Shown here piece by piece: positions 1-6,863 of a stretch of DNA of 23,345 nucleotides. How positions within the stretch are numbered: the first letter of the stretch is position 1; every line of letters starts with the position of its first letter. Origin of the DNA: a virus. The stretch is from positions 1,242-24,586 of the IMG/VR virus record IMGVR_UViG_3300030329_004486, one strand, 5' to 3'. Both the position numbers and the translations under genes were made by a program. Under the pieces are notes generated by a model that did no database searches, was not told where the DNA came from, and saw only the letters and a list, made by a program, of their open reading frames with translations.

Positions 1-35
1 TTAGAGGATTAGGTAGAGCTTTTACTAAGAATTAA
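1..35 (+). CDS. 3' end of an upstream gene (possibly portal), partial
   Basis: Only the last ten codons and the TAA stop are inside the window. Read from base 3 they give the tail RGLGRAFTKN. The stop overlaps the next start as TAATG, which is typical of coupled phage genes. Ten residues cannot identify a family. Portal is the best guess from position, because in head modules of this type the portal usually comes just before the scaffold and capsid genes. This is inference only. Confidence 0.45.
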   Translation, partial: RGLGRAFTKN

Positions 36-268
36 TGGACGGAATACAGTTAGTTTATAAACTAAAGAAACAAATCGAAGAAACACAAAAAAATGTGCAA
101 ACCTATGTTCTAAATGGACAGGTTGACAATCACGAAAAATACCAATATATGGTAGGACAACTTCGTGCATACGAAGCAATTTTACAGGAAATCTCTACCC
201 TGCTAACAAATAAGGAGCCAGAAGAAAATGAGTCAGGAACAGTCATCGATATTAACACCAAAAAATGA
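35..268 (+). CDS. small coiled-coil head-module protein, unknown function
   Basis: This encodes 77 residues rich in Lys, Glu and Gln, with a predicted helical stretch over about residues 5-60. It has no signal peptide or membrane segment. The C-terminal third is acidic (KEPEENESG). The start overlaps the stop of the upstream gene as TAATG, so translation is probably coupled. Its 3' end overlaps the GroES-like gene by 41 bases. Small helical proteins of this kind often lie next to portal genes in marine phages, but I do not recognise a named family. A role in head assembly is inferred from position alone. Confidence 0.7.
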   Translation: MDGIQLVYKLKKQIEETQKNVQTYVLNGQVDNHEKYQYMVGQLRAYEAILQEISTLLTNKEPEENESGTVIDINTKK

Positions 269-644
269 TTTAATTGGTGTAAAGAAAACTAAAAAAGTTA
301 CAAACGAATCAACAAAATTACCCCAACCTACAGGTTGGAGACTTTTAATTTTACCATTTAAAATGAATGATAAAACTAAAGGTGGAATTTATTTAGGTGA
401 ATCTACTTTAGAAAAACAACAAGTAGCTTCACAATGTGGAAACGTCTTAGCAGTAGGGCCAGATGCATATGGAGATAAAGAAAGATTTCCAGATGGGCCT
501 TGGTGCAAAGTTGGAGACTGGGTAATGTTTGCACGTTATGCAGGCTCTAGAATAAAAATAGAAGGTGGCGAAGTTCGTCTGCTAAACGACGATGAAGTTT
601 TAGCAACAATCAAGAATCCAGAGGATATCTTGCATGAATATTAA
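228..644 (+). CDS. GroES-like co-chaperonin (Cpn10 family)
   Basis: This 138-residue protein has a Cpn10-like domain at about residues 33-128. The pattern matches GroES in order: a Pro/Gly-preceded first strand (GWRLLILPF), a mobile-loop equivalent with GGIYL at 52-56, GNVLAVGPDA at 71-80, KVGDWVMF at 94-101, and a final strand ending DDEVLATI. The first 30 residues are a Lys/Thr-rich extension absent from bacterial GroES. GroES family members form the lid of the GroEL folding chamber. Phage versions such as T4 gp31 and RB49 CocO replace host GroES when the capsid protein is folded. Lying between the head genes and the scaffold, this one probably works with host GroEL on the capsid protein. 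An AAGGAG site (about 212-217) supports the start. The family call is strong; capsid as client is inference. Confidence 0.85.
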   Translation: MSQEQSSILTPKNDLIGVKKTKKVTNESTKLPQPTGWRLLILPFKMNDKTKGGIYLGESTLEKQQVASQCGNVLAVGPDAYGDKERFPDGPWCKVGDWVMFARYAGSRIKIEGGEVRLLNDDEVLATIKNPEDILHEY

Positions 645-659
645 TCATAGGAGAAACTT

Positions 660-1667
660 ATGCCAGAAGACAAAGAAGATAAAGTAATAGACATCCCAAC
701 CGATGGTCCGGGAGCAGAAGTTACTTTACCAGAAGAACCGGTTAAAGAAGGAGCACAAAATGTTGATGTTCCTGAACAAAAACCGGAAGGTGAAGTCGAA
801 GTAAAAGACGAACCTAAAAAAGAAGAAGCTCCCAAAGAGCTTATTCAAGAACAATCAAAACAAGAAACACCTAAAGAAGAAACAAAAGAAAAAGAATTAG
901 ATGAGTATGGCGAAGGAGTTAAAAAACGAATCGCTAAACTTACTAAACGTATGCGTGAAGCAGAACGTCAAAAAGACGAAGCAACACGTTATGCACAATC
1001 AGTTTTAAAAGATAAAAAATCTTTAGAAAGCCGATTAACCAAATTAGATACAGGTTATGTATCTGAAATGGAAAAAAGACTTACTTCAAGTCTTGATGCT
1101 GCAAAGGCTAAATTAACTACAGCCAGAGAAGCAGGTAACATAACTGATGAAGTGGATGCTCAAAGAGAAATCGCTAAATTAGGATATGAAGAAGCAAGAT
1201 TGGCTGAAATGAAACTTAATCAAGAAGCCAAAGCTAAAGAGAAGAGTGAATTTGTTAAACAATCAACAAATATTCAACAAGCACAACCTAACACTCAACA
1301 ACCAGCTCCAGATGCGAAAGCAACTGAATGGGCGTCTAGAAATGCCTGGTTTGGTAAGGATAGCGCTATGACTTATACAGCGTTTGATATGCATAAAACA
1401 TTGGTGGAAGAGGAAGGTTATGACCCACAATCTGACGAATATTATGGAGAATTAGACAAGAGAATAAAGCTTGAATTCCCCCATAAATTTGGTAATACTA
1501 CAGAACAATCGACTAAACCTACACAAACTGTAGCTTCGGCTACGCGAAACGTAAAAAGAGGTACTGGTCGCAAAACTGTGAAGCTCACATCATCACAGGT
1601 AGCAATTGCTAAAAAATTGAATGTGCCACTTGAAGAATATGCTAAACAATTAAACGTAGAGGAGTAA
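660..1667 (+). CDS. capsid assembly scaffolding-type protein
   Basis: This encodes 335 residues with three visible parts. Residues 1-80 are very acidic and Pro/Glu-rich. Residues about 85-200 are a long charged helical region, probably a coiled coil. A more conserved part begins at 224 (WASRNAWFGKD) and runs to about 270. The basic C-terminus ends with a helix-like motif (SQVAIAKKLNVPLEEYAKQL, 312-331) of a kind I associate with scaffold-type proteins of marine phages. An acidic, coiled-coil protein with a basic C-terminal helix just upstream of the capsid gene fits a scaffolding protein that guides procapsid assembly and then leaves. AGGAG at 649-653 precedes the start. There is no protease domain, so maturation by a scaffold protease is not indicated here. 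Confidence 0.8.
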   Translation: MPEDKEDKVIDIPTDGPGAEVTLPEEPVKEGAQNVDVPEQKPEGEVEVKDEPKKEEAPKELIQEQSKQETPKEETKEKELDEYGEGVKKRIAKLTKRMREAERQKDEATRYAQSVLKDKKSLESRLTKLDTGYVSEMEKRLTSSLDAAKAKLTTAREAGNITDEVDAQREIAKLGYEEARLAEMKLNQEAKAKEKSEFVKQSTNIQQAQPNTQQPAPDAKATEWASRNAWFGKDSAMTYTAFDMHKTLVEEEGYDPQSDEYYGELDKRIKLEFPHKFGNTTEQSTKPTQTVASATRNVKRGTGRKTVKLTSSQVAIAKKLNVPLEEYAKQLNVEE

Positions 1668-1672
1668 TGCAT

Positions 1673-2155
1673 ATGACTAAATCTAAAACTGAAGACAAAA
1701 AAGTTACAGAGGCAGTAAAAAAGGACTCTCGCGCTTCCGAAACAAGAGATGCTGTAAAGCGTCCTGTTGAATGGAAACCACCATCATCTTTAGATGCACC
1801 ACCTGCGCCGGATGGATTTCGACACAGATGGGTAAGAGCTGAAAGTTTAGGCTTTGACGATACTAAGAACGTCGCTGGTAAATTAAGATCAGGATATGAA
1901 TTAGTAATGGCTTCAGAGTACAAAAATTCAGGATACCCAATTATCGAAGACGGCAAACACAAGGGAGTGATCGGAGTTGGAGGCCTTTTGCTGGCAAGGA
2001 TACCTAATGAGGTCGCCGAAGCACGTCAAAAGTACTATAGCGATAAAGCTAAGGAACGTGATGATGCTGTCAAAAACGATCTGCTGAAGGAACAGCACCC
2101 GAGCATGCCTATCAGTTATGATAGCCGCTCTAGCAAATCTTTCGGTGGTAAGTAA
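1673..2155 (+). CDS. head-associated protein, unknown function
   Basis: About 160 residues. There are two possible ATGs, at 1667 and 1673. I chose 1673 because the GAGGAG site ends at 1664, giving eight bases of spacing against two for the first ATG. The N-terminus is charged and probably disordered. It is followed by a Pro-rich stretch (EWKPPSSLDAPPAPDG) and a folded part with FRHRWVRAESLG and a glycine-rich GVIGVGGLLLARIP segment near residues 103-117, then a charged helix. It lies between the scaffold and decoration-like genes and looks like a family often seen beside capsid genes in marine phage genomes. It could be a minor head protein or assembly factor. No enzymatic motif is visible. 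Confidence 0.75.
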   Translation: MTKSKTEDKKVTEAVKKDSRASETRDAVKRPVEWKPPSSLDAPPAPDGFRHRWVRAESLGFDDTKNVAGKLRSGYELVMASEYKNSGYPIIEDGKHKGVIGVGGLLLARIPNEVAEARQKYYSDKAKERDDAVKNDLLKEQHPSMPISYDSRSSKSFGGK

Positions 2156-2162
2156 AAGTTTT

Positions 2163-2191
2163 TTAACAATTACTATCAACGAATTTAAATT
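2163..2191 (+). promoter_or_regulatory. possible sigma70-type promoter before the capsid genes
   Basis: TTAACA at 2163-2168 matches the -35 consensus at five of six bases. It is followed after 17 bases by TAAATT at 2186-2191, which matches the -10 consensus at four of six. A transcript would start near 2197, at the foot of the hairpin at 2196-2224. The surroundings are AT-rich, so chance matches are likely and confidence is low. Confidence 0.3.
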
Positions 2192-2195
2192 AACC

Positions 2196-2224
2196 GTGAC
2201 TGGAGGTCCGCAAGGACAGGTCAC
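2196..2224 (+). promoter_or_regulatory. leader hairpin with GCAA tetraloop before the decoration gene
   Basis: GTGAC (2196-2200) pairs with GTCAC (2220-2224). Inside it, GTCC (2206-2209) pairs with GGAC (2214-2217) around a GCAA tetraloop (GNRA type). The hairpin ends five bases before the GGAGG ribosome site at 2229-2233. No T-run follows, so it is not a terminator. It could stabilise the mRNA 5' end, be a processing site, or tune translation of two abundant virion genes. Confidence 0.5.
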
Positions 2225-2241
2225 AAACGGAGGAAACAAAT

Positions 2242-2856
2242 ATGGCTAATCAAGATGCCGCTTTCGGTCTAAGACCGTTAAAGTCAGTTGGTCAAGCAGA
2301 CGACTCCACAGGAATGAGTTCACATTGGATAGATGCTGGCGATGCTAGTGCTATGTACCAAGGTTCACCAGTTATTGCAGCTGCAGGATATGTAGATATT
2401 GCAACAGCTGGAGCCGTACTTAATATCGGCGCATTCTGGGGATGTTTCTACACAGATCCAACTACATTAAAACCTACGTTTAAAAACTACTATCCGGGAA
2501 GCATAACACCTCCTTCAAGTAAAGATATTGAAGCTTTTGTTTATGACAACCCAAATCAGATGTTTGAGGTTCAATCAGACAACTCAAGTGCATCAGCGCA
2601 AGCAGATGTATTTTCTAACGCTGACTTCGTGTCTTCGAGCATAGGATCAGGTAGTACTTTAAATGGGGTGAGTTCAGCTGAACTAGACGACAGCACAATT
2701 GGTGCTTCTAGTGATGCTGCTGCTCAAATGTTAATCCTCGGTGTTTCTCGTGATCCAAAAAATGATGATTTAACTGCCGCTAATGTAAATTGGCGTGTTT
2801 TAATTAATCAGCATTTATTTGGACATGGAGTTGGTACCGCAGGAGCAAATCCGTAA
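2242..2856 (+). CDS. putative head decoration / minor capsid protein
   Basis: This encodes 204 residues that are Ala/Ser/Gly-rich, without Lys-rich or membrane segments and consistent with a beta-rich virion protein. The opening MANQDAAFGLRPLKSVG is typical of a family found directly upstream of the capsid gene in many marine phages. A good GGAGG site lies before the start, and the gene ends 16 bases before the capsid gene with another AAGGAG in the gap. The position suggests a decoration protein stabilising the mature shell. I see no direct motif proving this, so the role is inference from family resemblance and gene order. Confidence 0.75.
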   Translation: MANQDAAFGLRPLKSVGQADDSTGMSSHWIDAGDASAMYQGSPVIAAAGYVDIATAGAVLNIGAFWGCFYTDPTTLKPTFKNYYPGSITPPSSKDIEAFVYDNPNQMFEVQSDNSSASAQADVFSNADFVSSSIGSGSTLNGVSSAELDDSTIGASSDAAAQMLILGVSRDPKNDDLTAANVNWRVLINQHLFGHGVGTAGANP

Positions 2857-2872
2857 TAAGGAGTAAACAACT

Positions 2873-3784
2873 ATGGCAATATCACGACAACAACTCGTAA
2901 AAGAGCTTGAGCCAGGTTTAAACGCCTTGTTCGGCCTTGAGTATAAAAGATACGACCAGGAGCATAAAGAAATTTATACTACTGAGTCTTCTGACAGAGC
3001 TTTTGAAGAAGAAGTAATGTTATCTGGCTTTGCTAATGCATATGTTAAACCTGAGGGTTCAGCAGTTGCGTATGACAATGCACAAGAAACATTCACTGCA
3101 AGATATACTAATGAAACAGTAGCTCTTGCATTCGCTTTAACTGAAGAAGCAATGGAAGATAACCTGTATGACAGACTTTCGTCTCGTTATACAAAAGCAC
3201 TAGCTAGATCTATGTCAAATGCGAAACAGATCAAAGCAGCTAACCCACTAAACCAAGGTTTACCTACTACAGATAACTTTGATTCTGGTGATGCAGTTTC
3301 TTTGTTCAACACATCGCACCCGACTATAGCTGGTTCTTTCAAAAACACGCTTACTACACAAGCAGACCTTAACGAAACATCGTTAGAGCAAGCAATGATC
3401 GACATTGCTGCGATGACTGATGAGAGAGGTCTTAAAATTGCAGCTAGAGGAATGAAAATGATCGTTCCTTCTGAAAACCAATTTAATGCTGAGAGATTAT
3501 TAAAATCTCAAGGTAGAGTAGGTACAGCTGATAACGATATCAATGCTATGAAATCTATGGGAATGGTTCCTGAAGGTTACAGAGTAAATCACTATCTAAC
3601 AGATACTGATTCTTGGTACATTATCACTGACGTGCCAAATGGCATGAAGTACTTTGAAAGATTACCTATCCAAACTAAAATGGAAGGTGACTTCTCAACA
3701 GGAAACGTAAGATACAAAGCTAGAGAAAGATACTCATTTGGAGTATCTGACCCTAGAGGTATCTTCGGTGTTGAAGGTGCTTAA
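2873..3784 (+). CDS. major capsid protein (Mu gpT-like, HK97 fold)
   Basis: This encodes 303 residues and resembles the Mu-like major head subunit (gpT) group. The N-terminus reads MAISRQQLVKELEPGLNALF, followed by an acidic EIYTTESSDRAFEEEV stretch. A helix has many Ala/Arg/Ser (about 102-120), and a central region ends in AARGMKMIVPSE at about 191-202. The C-terminal part has DSWYIITDVPNGMKYFER and ends KARERYSFGVSDPRGIFG, a typical closing strand pattern of capsid proteins. It would form the icosahedral shell. There is no long N-terminal delta domain, which agrees with a separate scaffold gene. A strong terminator follows within 20 bases, so the gene ends a transcript likely to be made in large amounts. 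Confidence 0.88.
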   Translation: MAISRQQLVKELEPGLNALFGLEYKRYDQEHKEIYTTESSDRAFEEEVMLSGFANAYVKPEGSAVAYDNAQETFTARYTNETVALAFALTEEAMEDNLYDRLSSRYTKALARSMSNAKQIKAANPLNQGLPTTDNFDSGDAVSLFNTSHPTIAGSFKNTLTTQADLNETSLEQAMIDIAAMTDERGLKIAARGMKMIVPSENQFNAERLLKSQGRVGTADNDINAMKSMGMVPEGYRVNHYLTDTDSWYIITDVPNGMKYFERLPIQTKMEGDFSTGNVRYKARERYSFGVSDPRGIFGVEGA

Positions 3785-3800
3785 TAGGTACTAAAAAATT

Positions 3801-3829
3801 AAGGGGCCGCCTCAAAACGGCCCCTTTTT
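3801..3829 (+). terminator. intrinsic terminator after the capsid gene
   Basis: AAGGGGCCG (3801-3809) pairs perfectly with CGGCCCCTT (3818-3826) around an eight-base loop. The run of five T at 3825-3829 follows. It stands 17 bases after the capsid stop codon, as expected for a rho-independent terminator that closes the head transcript. Confidence 0.92.
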
Positions 3830-3846
3830 AATATAAGGGTGAATAT

Positions 3847-4095
3847 ATGAAGAAATTCCTAGTAAAAATATGGGCTTATGATCATACTTCTACTTTTGAA
3901 GTAGAAGCTGAAGATAATGCTGCATCTATTGAAAAATCTATCCTTGACAAAATAGGAGAAAAGTCTATAAAATGGGAATCAACGGGAATGTTTTCGAATA
4001 TTCCTAATAGAATAACCTATGAGGAGGTTATCGATGGTACAAGACCTGTACAAACAAAAACGGTCCTTGGAGTTGAGGTGGCAGTTGGAGTATGA
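3847..4095 (+). CDS. small hypothetical protein
   Basis: This encodes 82 residues beginning MKKFLVKIWAYDHTSTFEVE. It has an alternating strand pattern, then a helix (AASIEKSILDKIGEKS) and a second strand region, suggesting a small alpha/beta fold. AAGGGTG precedes the start. The last 62 bases overlap the next gene, so the C-terminal tail after about residue 62 is also coding in another frame. I do not recognise a named family. Its place between two transcription-control regions suggests a minor or accessory protein, not a major virion component. Confidence 0.65.
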   Translation: MKKFLVKIWAYDHTSTFEVEAEDNAASIEKSILDKIGEKSIKWESTGMFSNIPNRITYEEVIDGTRPVQTKTVLGVEVAVGV

Positions 4096-4243
4096 GCAGT
4101 TTGGTAAATATACTCTTAACATGGTCGAAATTGATAACGCTATTAAAAATGTTATCACTGAGATTAAAGCTGAGGAACGTAAGATTGCAGATAGAGAAAA
4201 TGCAATTCATAATGCTGCCCCCCAAGTTTCTGTGGCTACTTAA
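4034..4243 (+). CDS. small helical hypothetical protein
   Basis: This is 69 residues from the ATG at 4034. An in-frame ATG at 4019 is also possible. I prefer 4034 because GAGGAGG lies at 4021-4027, six bases upstream, whereas the earlier ATG has that site inside the gene. The product is charged and helical (NMVEIDNAIKNVITEIKAEE at about 29-48), likely a short coiled coil. It starts inside the previous gene and ends before the long leader at 4244-4405. There is no recognisable family. Small coiled-coil proteins of this type may be assembly factors, but nothing here proves it. Confidence 0.65.
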   Translation: MVQDLYKQKRSLELRWQLEYEQFGKYTLNMVEIDNAIKNVITEIKAEERKIADRENAIHNAAPQVSVAT

Positions 4244-4288
4244 ATAAAACGCCACATCGCTGAAATTGCGTATTTCTGCAGGGATCTC

Positions 4289-4317
4289 TTGCACTCTACT
4301 AAAATCTACTATATAAT
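4289..4317 (+). promoter_or_regulatory. sigma70-type promoter for the second structural cluster
   Basis: A perfect -10 box TATAAT at 4312-4317 lies 17 bases after TTGCAC (4289-4294), a weak -35 that shares only TTG with consensus. The site is in a 162-base noncoding stretch (4244-4405), after the capsid terminator and the two small genes. A transcript would start near 4324 and give a leader of about 80 bases before the gene at 4406. Confidence 0.5.
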
Positions 4318-4342
4318 TTAATCACTATACAATTATTAAATA

Positions 4343-4383
4343 GGATACTGACGCGTATAGTCGACGGCCTAGAGACAGTATTC
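4343..4383 (+). promoter_or_regulatory. leader stem-loop before the gene at 4406
   Basis: GGATACTG (4343-4350) pairs with CAGTATTC (4376-4383), eight pairs including one G-T. The 25-base loop contains the palindrome GTCGAC. It lies inside the leader that would follow the TATAAT promoter, and an AGGAGG site for the next gene comes soon after at 4392-4397. No T-run follows, so it is more likely a leader structure than a terminator. Confidence 0.4.
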
Positions 4384-4405
4384 GGAAAACTAGGAGGATA
4401 TAATT

Positions 4406-4855
4406 ATGGCAACAACTACATTTTCGGGACCAATAAAAGCGGGAACGATTTCTAATACAACTGGAACAACAGTTGGAACTAATGTTAAAAACGTTGGTTT
4501 TGTAAAAATGGCTCAAACTGCATCTTGGAGTCAATCAACTACAGCTGCAGATACTGGAATTGTAATTCCAGCTAATAGCCAAATTACTGAGATCATTGTT
4601 AATATTACAACTGCATGTGATGCAGCTAATATTTCTATGGGTACTACATCTACATCAACTTCATTGTTTACTGCTTTAGCAGCAGGAACATCGGCTAATG
4701 TGTTTAAGTATGGATCTACAGGTACAATTACAGATGGTGATACTTGGGCTGATATAGGTTCAAGTGATTTGCCAATTTACATTGACTTTTCTGCTGGAAC
4801 AAGTGGAGCAGGCTATGTAACAGTTGAATATATTCAAAATATAAACAACGCGTAA
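4406..4855 (+). CDS. putative virion structural protein, beta-rich
   Basis: This encodes 149 residues rich in Thr, Ser, Ala and Gly, with very few charged residues. It begins MATTTFSGPIKAGTISNTTG, a Thr-rich opening like those of many marine phage structural proteins. Strand patterns such as SQITEIIVNIT and LPIYIDF and the closing GYVTVEYIQNINN suggest a beta-sandwich. An ideal AGGAGG site precedes it, and a UUCG-loop terminator comes directly after. Being flanked by its own promoter and terminator, it may be made in large amounts, as decoration or spike proteins are. The precise role is not determined by the sequence. Confidence 0.7.
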   Translation: MATTTFSGPIKAGTISNTTGTTVGTNVKNVGFVKMAQTASWSQSTTAADTGIVIPANSQITEIIVNITTACDAANISMGTTSTSTSLFTALAAGTSANVFKYGSTGTITDGDTWADIGSSDLPIYIDFSAGTSGAGYVTVEYIQNINNA

Positions 4856-4864
4856 TAAATAATT

Positions 4865-4888
4865 AAGTGCTCCTTCGGGAGCACTTTT
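4865..4888 (+). terminator. intrinsic terminator with UUCG tetraloop
   Basis: AAGTGCTCC (4865-4873) and GGAGCACTT (4878-4886) form a perfect nine-pair stem capped by TTCG, an exceptionally stable tetraloop. The T-run 4885-4888 follows. It lies 10 bases after the stop at 4855 and only 14 bases before the next start, so read-through probably supplies the downstream genes. Confidence 0.88.
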
Positions 4889-4902
4889 AATAGGAGAAAA
4901 TT

Positions 4903-5211
4903 ATGTCAACAACTTTTACAAGTGACCAAACAACCCTACTTATGACTACTATAGCTGGTGACACTCTGGCAAGAGCAGGAAGAGCTAGAGTTACATCTAT
5001 TCAAGCTAAAGGAGTTGCAGGCTATTTAAAATTATACGATGCAGCAACCGCAGGAGCAGCAGCCGTAAGTAATTTGAAAGCTACTTATAATTTTGGTACT
5101 GAAGGATTAGAAGTTTATGTCCCTGGTTCTGGAATTTTGTTTAAAGATGGAATTGTTTACCACTTAACTGGAACTAGCGGAAGTGCGACTGTAACTATCA
5201 CAGGAGCGTAG
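4903..5211 (+). CDS. small beta-rich virion protein
   Basis: This encodes 102 residues with strand-turn patterns (RARVTSIQAKGVAGYLKLYD at about 27-46, GLEVYVPGSGILFKDGIVYH at about 67-86) ending in TVTITGA. The pattern of a short leader, an I-type strand, KLYDAAT, a Gly/Ile strand and a terminal strand recalls the small proteins at 8420 and 21449, so these may share an immunoglobulin-like sandwich. TAGGAG before the start is a good ribosome site. It is probably a minor structural protein of the head or tail. No catalytic residue is evident. Confidence 0.7.
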   Translation: MSTTFTSDQTTLLMTTIAGDTLARAGRARVTSIQAKGVAGYLKLYDAATAGAAAVSNLKATYNFGTEGLEVYVPGSGILFKDGIVYHLTGTSGSATVTITGA

Positions 5212-5219
5212 GAGGTTAA

Positions 5220-5975
5220 ATGGCTAATACGACTTCCGGAACATTTACTTTCGGAAAAACTTTTGCAATTGATGATATTGTAGAAGAAGCTTTCGAAAGA
5301 ATTGGAATTCGTGGAGTAGCTGGTTACCAGCTTAAAACTGCGCGAAGATCTTTAAATATTCTTTTTCAAGAATGGGCTAATAGAGGCGTGCACCTATGGG
5401 AAATAGGAGATGGCTACTGTACTTTAGTAGCAGGCACTAACCAATACATTGGCTATAGAGCAAGTGCAGATGGAACTTCTACTTTATTAGATAGTGGAGG
5501 ATCTGCTTTATATGGTGTGGACGATGTTTTTGAAGCTTCATATAGAAGTAGTGCAGGTACTACTAGTCAATCAGACAGTCCTTTAACAAAAATTTCAAGA
5601 TCAACTTATTCAGCTCTTTCAAATAAATTAGCACAAGGACAACCTTCTCAATATTGGGTTCAAAGATTTATAGATAGAGTTACAATTACTTTATATACAA
5701 CTCCAAGTTCAAGCCAAGCTGGAGATAGAGTTCAGTTCTACTACATGAAAAGAATTGATGATGTTGGTGCATATACAAATGCAGCCGATGTTCCTTATTA
5801 CTATATTCCTGCAATGTGTGCAGGATTAGCGTATTACTTAAGTTTAAAATATGCTCCAGATAGAACACAGAATTTAAAACTTCTTTATGAAGATGAATTA
5901 TTAAGAGCGGAGGCAGCGGATGGTTCGAGTAATAGTACTTATATTACTCCTAAAACGTACTATCCAAGTGTTTAA
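5220..5975 (+). CDS. P22 gp4-like head-completion / tail adaptor protein
   Basis: This encodes 251 residues. The N-terminal part has the pattern of P22 gp4-type head-completion proteins: DDIVEEAFERIGI at about 18-30, then ARRSLNILFQEWANRG and a strand ending HLWEI. The middle has aromatic strands (QYWVQRFIDRVTITLYTT). The C-terminal helix region has YYYIPAMCAGLAYYLSLKYA and a charged helix. Proteins of this type bind the portal ring and close the head, or join head to tail, after DNA packaging. GGAGG directly before the start overlaps the previous stop. The family call is moderate. It could also be described only as a connector protein. Confidence 0.7.
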   Translation: MANTTSGTFTFGKTFAIDDIVEEAFERIGIRGVAGYQLKTARRSLNILFQEWANRGVHLWEIGDGYCTLVAGTNQYIGYRASADGTSTLLDSGGSALYGVDDVFEASYRSSAGTTSQSDSPLTKISRSTYSALSNKLAQGQPSQYWVQRFIDRVTITLYTTPSSSQAGDRVQFYYMKRIDDVGAYTNAADVPYYYIPAMCAGLAYYLSLKYAPDRTQNLKLLYEDELLRAEAADGSSNSTYITPKTYYPSV

Positions 5976-5977
5976 TT

Positions 5978-6862
5978 ATGGCAAGATATGCACAAGGAAA
6001 ATTTGCATTAGCAATTTCTGATATTAGTGGCCAAGCATTTCCATGGAATGAAATGGTTACTCAATGGAATGGATTGTTTGTGCACTATTCTGAATTTGAA
6101 TCTAAACAACCACAATTAGATCCTAAACCAAGTCAAGCTGATCCAACTGCTTTACCTAAAACAAGACCACAACAACCACCAGCTGATGCCTTAAGATTTT
6201 TAGAATTTAATCCTTTAGTAACTTATGCAGCTGCTTCAGGAATTATAAATGTTAAATCTTTAGACCATCAAAGAAGTTATGGAGATACTGTAAGATTTAG
6301 AGGTCCTCCAACTACTTCTCCTGGTACAGGTACACCTGATACAATTGGTGATGATGGACCTGTTGCAGGAAATCCCGTGGTTGCATTTGCAAACATTGCA
6401 AACGTAGATGGAATTTCTGGAGCAACAATTTGTAAAGCTGCAGGTTTTACAATTTATCCGGGAAAATATACTTCTACTACAACAACTTTAAATGGAGCTC
6501 TTGATGATTCTACAACTACTATAGTTTTAACTAGTGGTACAAATTTTACAGGAGTTTCTACTGGAGTCGTAGAACCTACAAGTACCAATACCAGTGGTAC
6601 ATCTACTTGGGGAATTTTAGTTGATACTGAAATTATTAGCTATACGGGAGTAAGTACTCATACCTTAACAGGAGTAACTCGTGGAGCTTTTGGATCTACG
6701 GCTGCTGCTCATGATACAGGAGCAACAGTAAGATTACTTAAGACACCAGCGAACTGGTACCATTTTAATAGTACTGGATCCGCAACTTCAGGTGGTGTAA
6801 AAGGTGGAGCATGGAACATATCTTCTGGACCAGTAACTTTAAAAACGATAGGACCGCAATAA
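5978..6862 (+). CDS. virion structural protein with beta-rich spike-like module
   Basis: This encodes 294 residues. The N-terminal part (MARYAQGKFALAISDISGQ) is followed by a Trp-rich segment (PWNEMVTQWNGLFVHYSEFE) and a Pro-rich linker at about 65-75. Residues about 170-255 form a repeated-strand module containing DTEIISYTGVS, then TLTGVTRGAFGSTAAAH. A module with the same order occurs inside the nozzle protein at 18991. The product is probably a connector- or tail-associated protein. The start has almost no Shine-Dalgarno site and lies two bases after the previous stop, so translation is probably coupled. The function of the module is unknown; adhesion to glycans or virion stability are both possible. 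Confidence 0.7.
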   Translation: MARYAQGKFALAISDISGQAFPWNEMVTQWNGLFVHYSEFESKQPQLDPKPSQADPTALPKTRPQQPPADALRFLEFNPLVTYAAASGIINVKSLDHQRSYGDTVRFRGPPTTSPGTGTPDTIGDDGPVAGNPVVAFANIANVDGISGATICKAAGFTIYPGKYTSTTTTLNGALDDSTTTIVLTSGTNFTGVSTGVVEPTSTNTSGTSTWGILVDTEIISYTGVSTHTLTGVTRGAFGSTAAAHDTGATVRLLKTPANWYHFNSTGSATSGGVKGGAWNISSGPVTLKTIGPQ

Positions 6863-6863
6863 T

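Noticed and set aside
641-4534. Minus-strand open frames at 641-835, 1442-1672, 1642-1962, 1928-2239, 3187-3405, 4028-4294 and 4325-4534
   Set aside because: All overlap well-supported + strand genes or the 4244-4405 leader, lack ribosome sites, and have low-complexity or irregular products.
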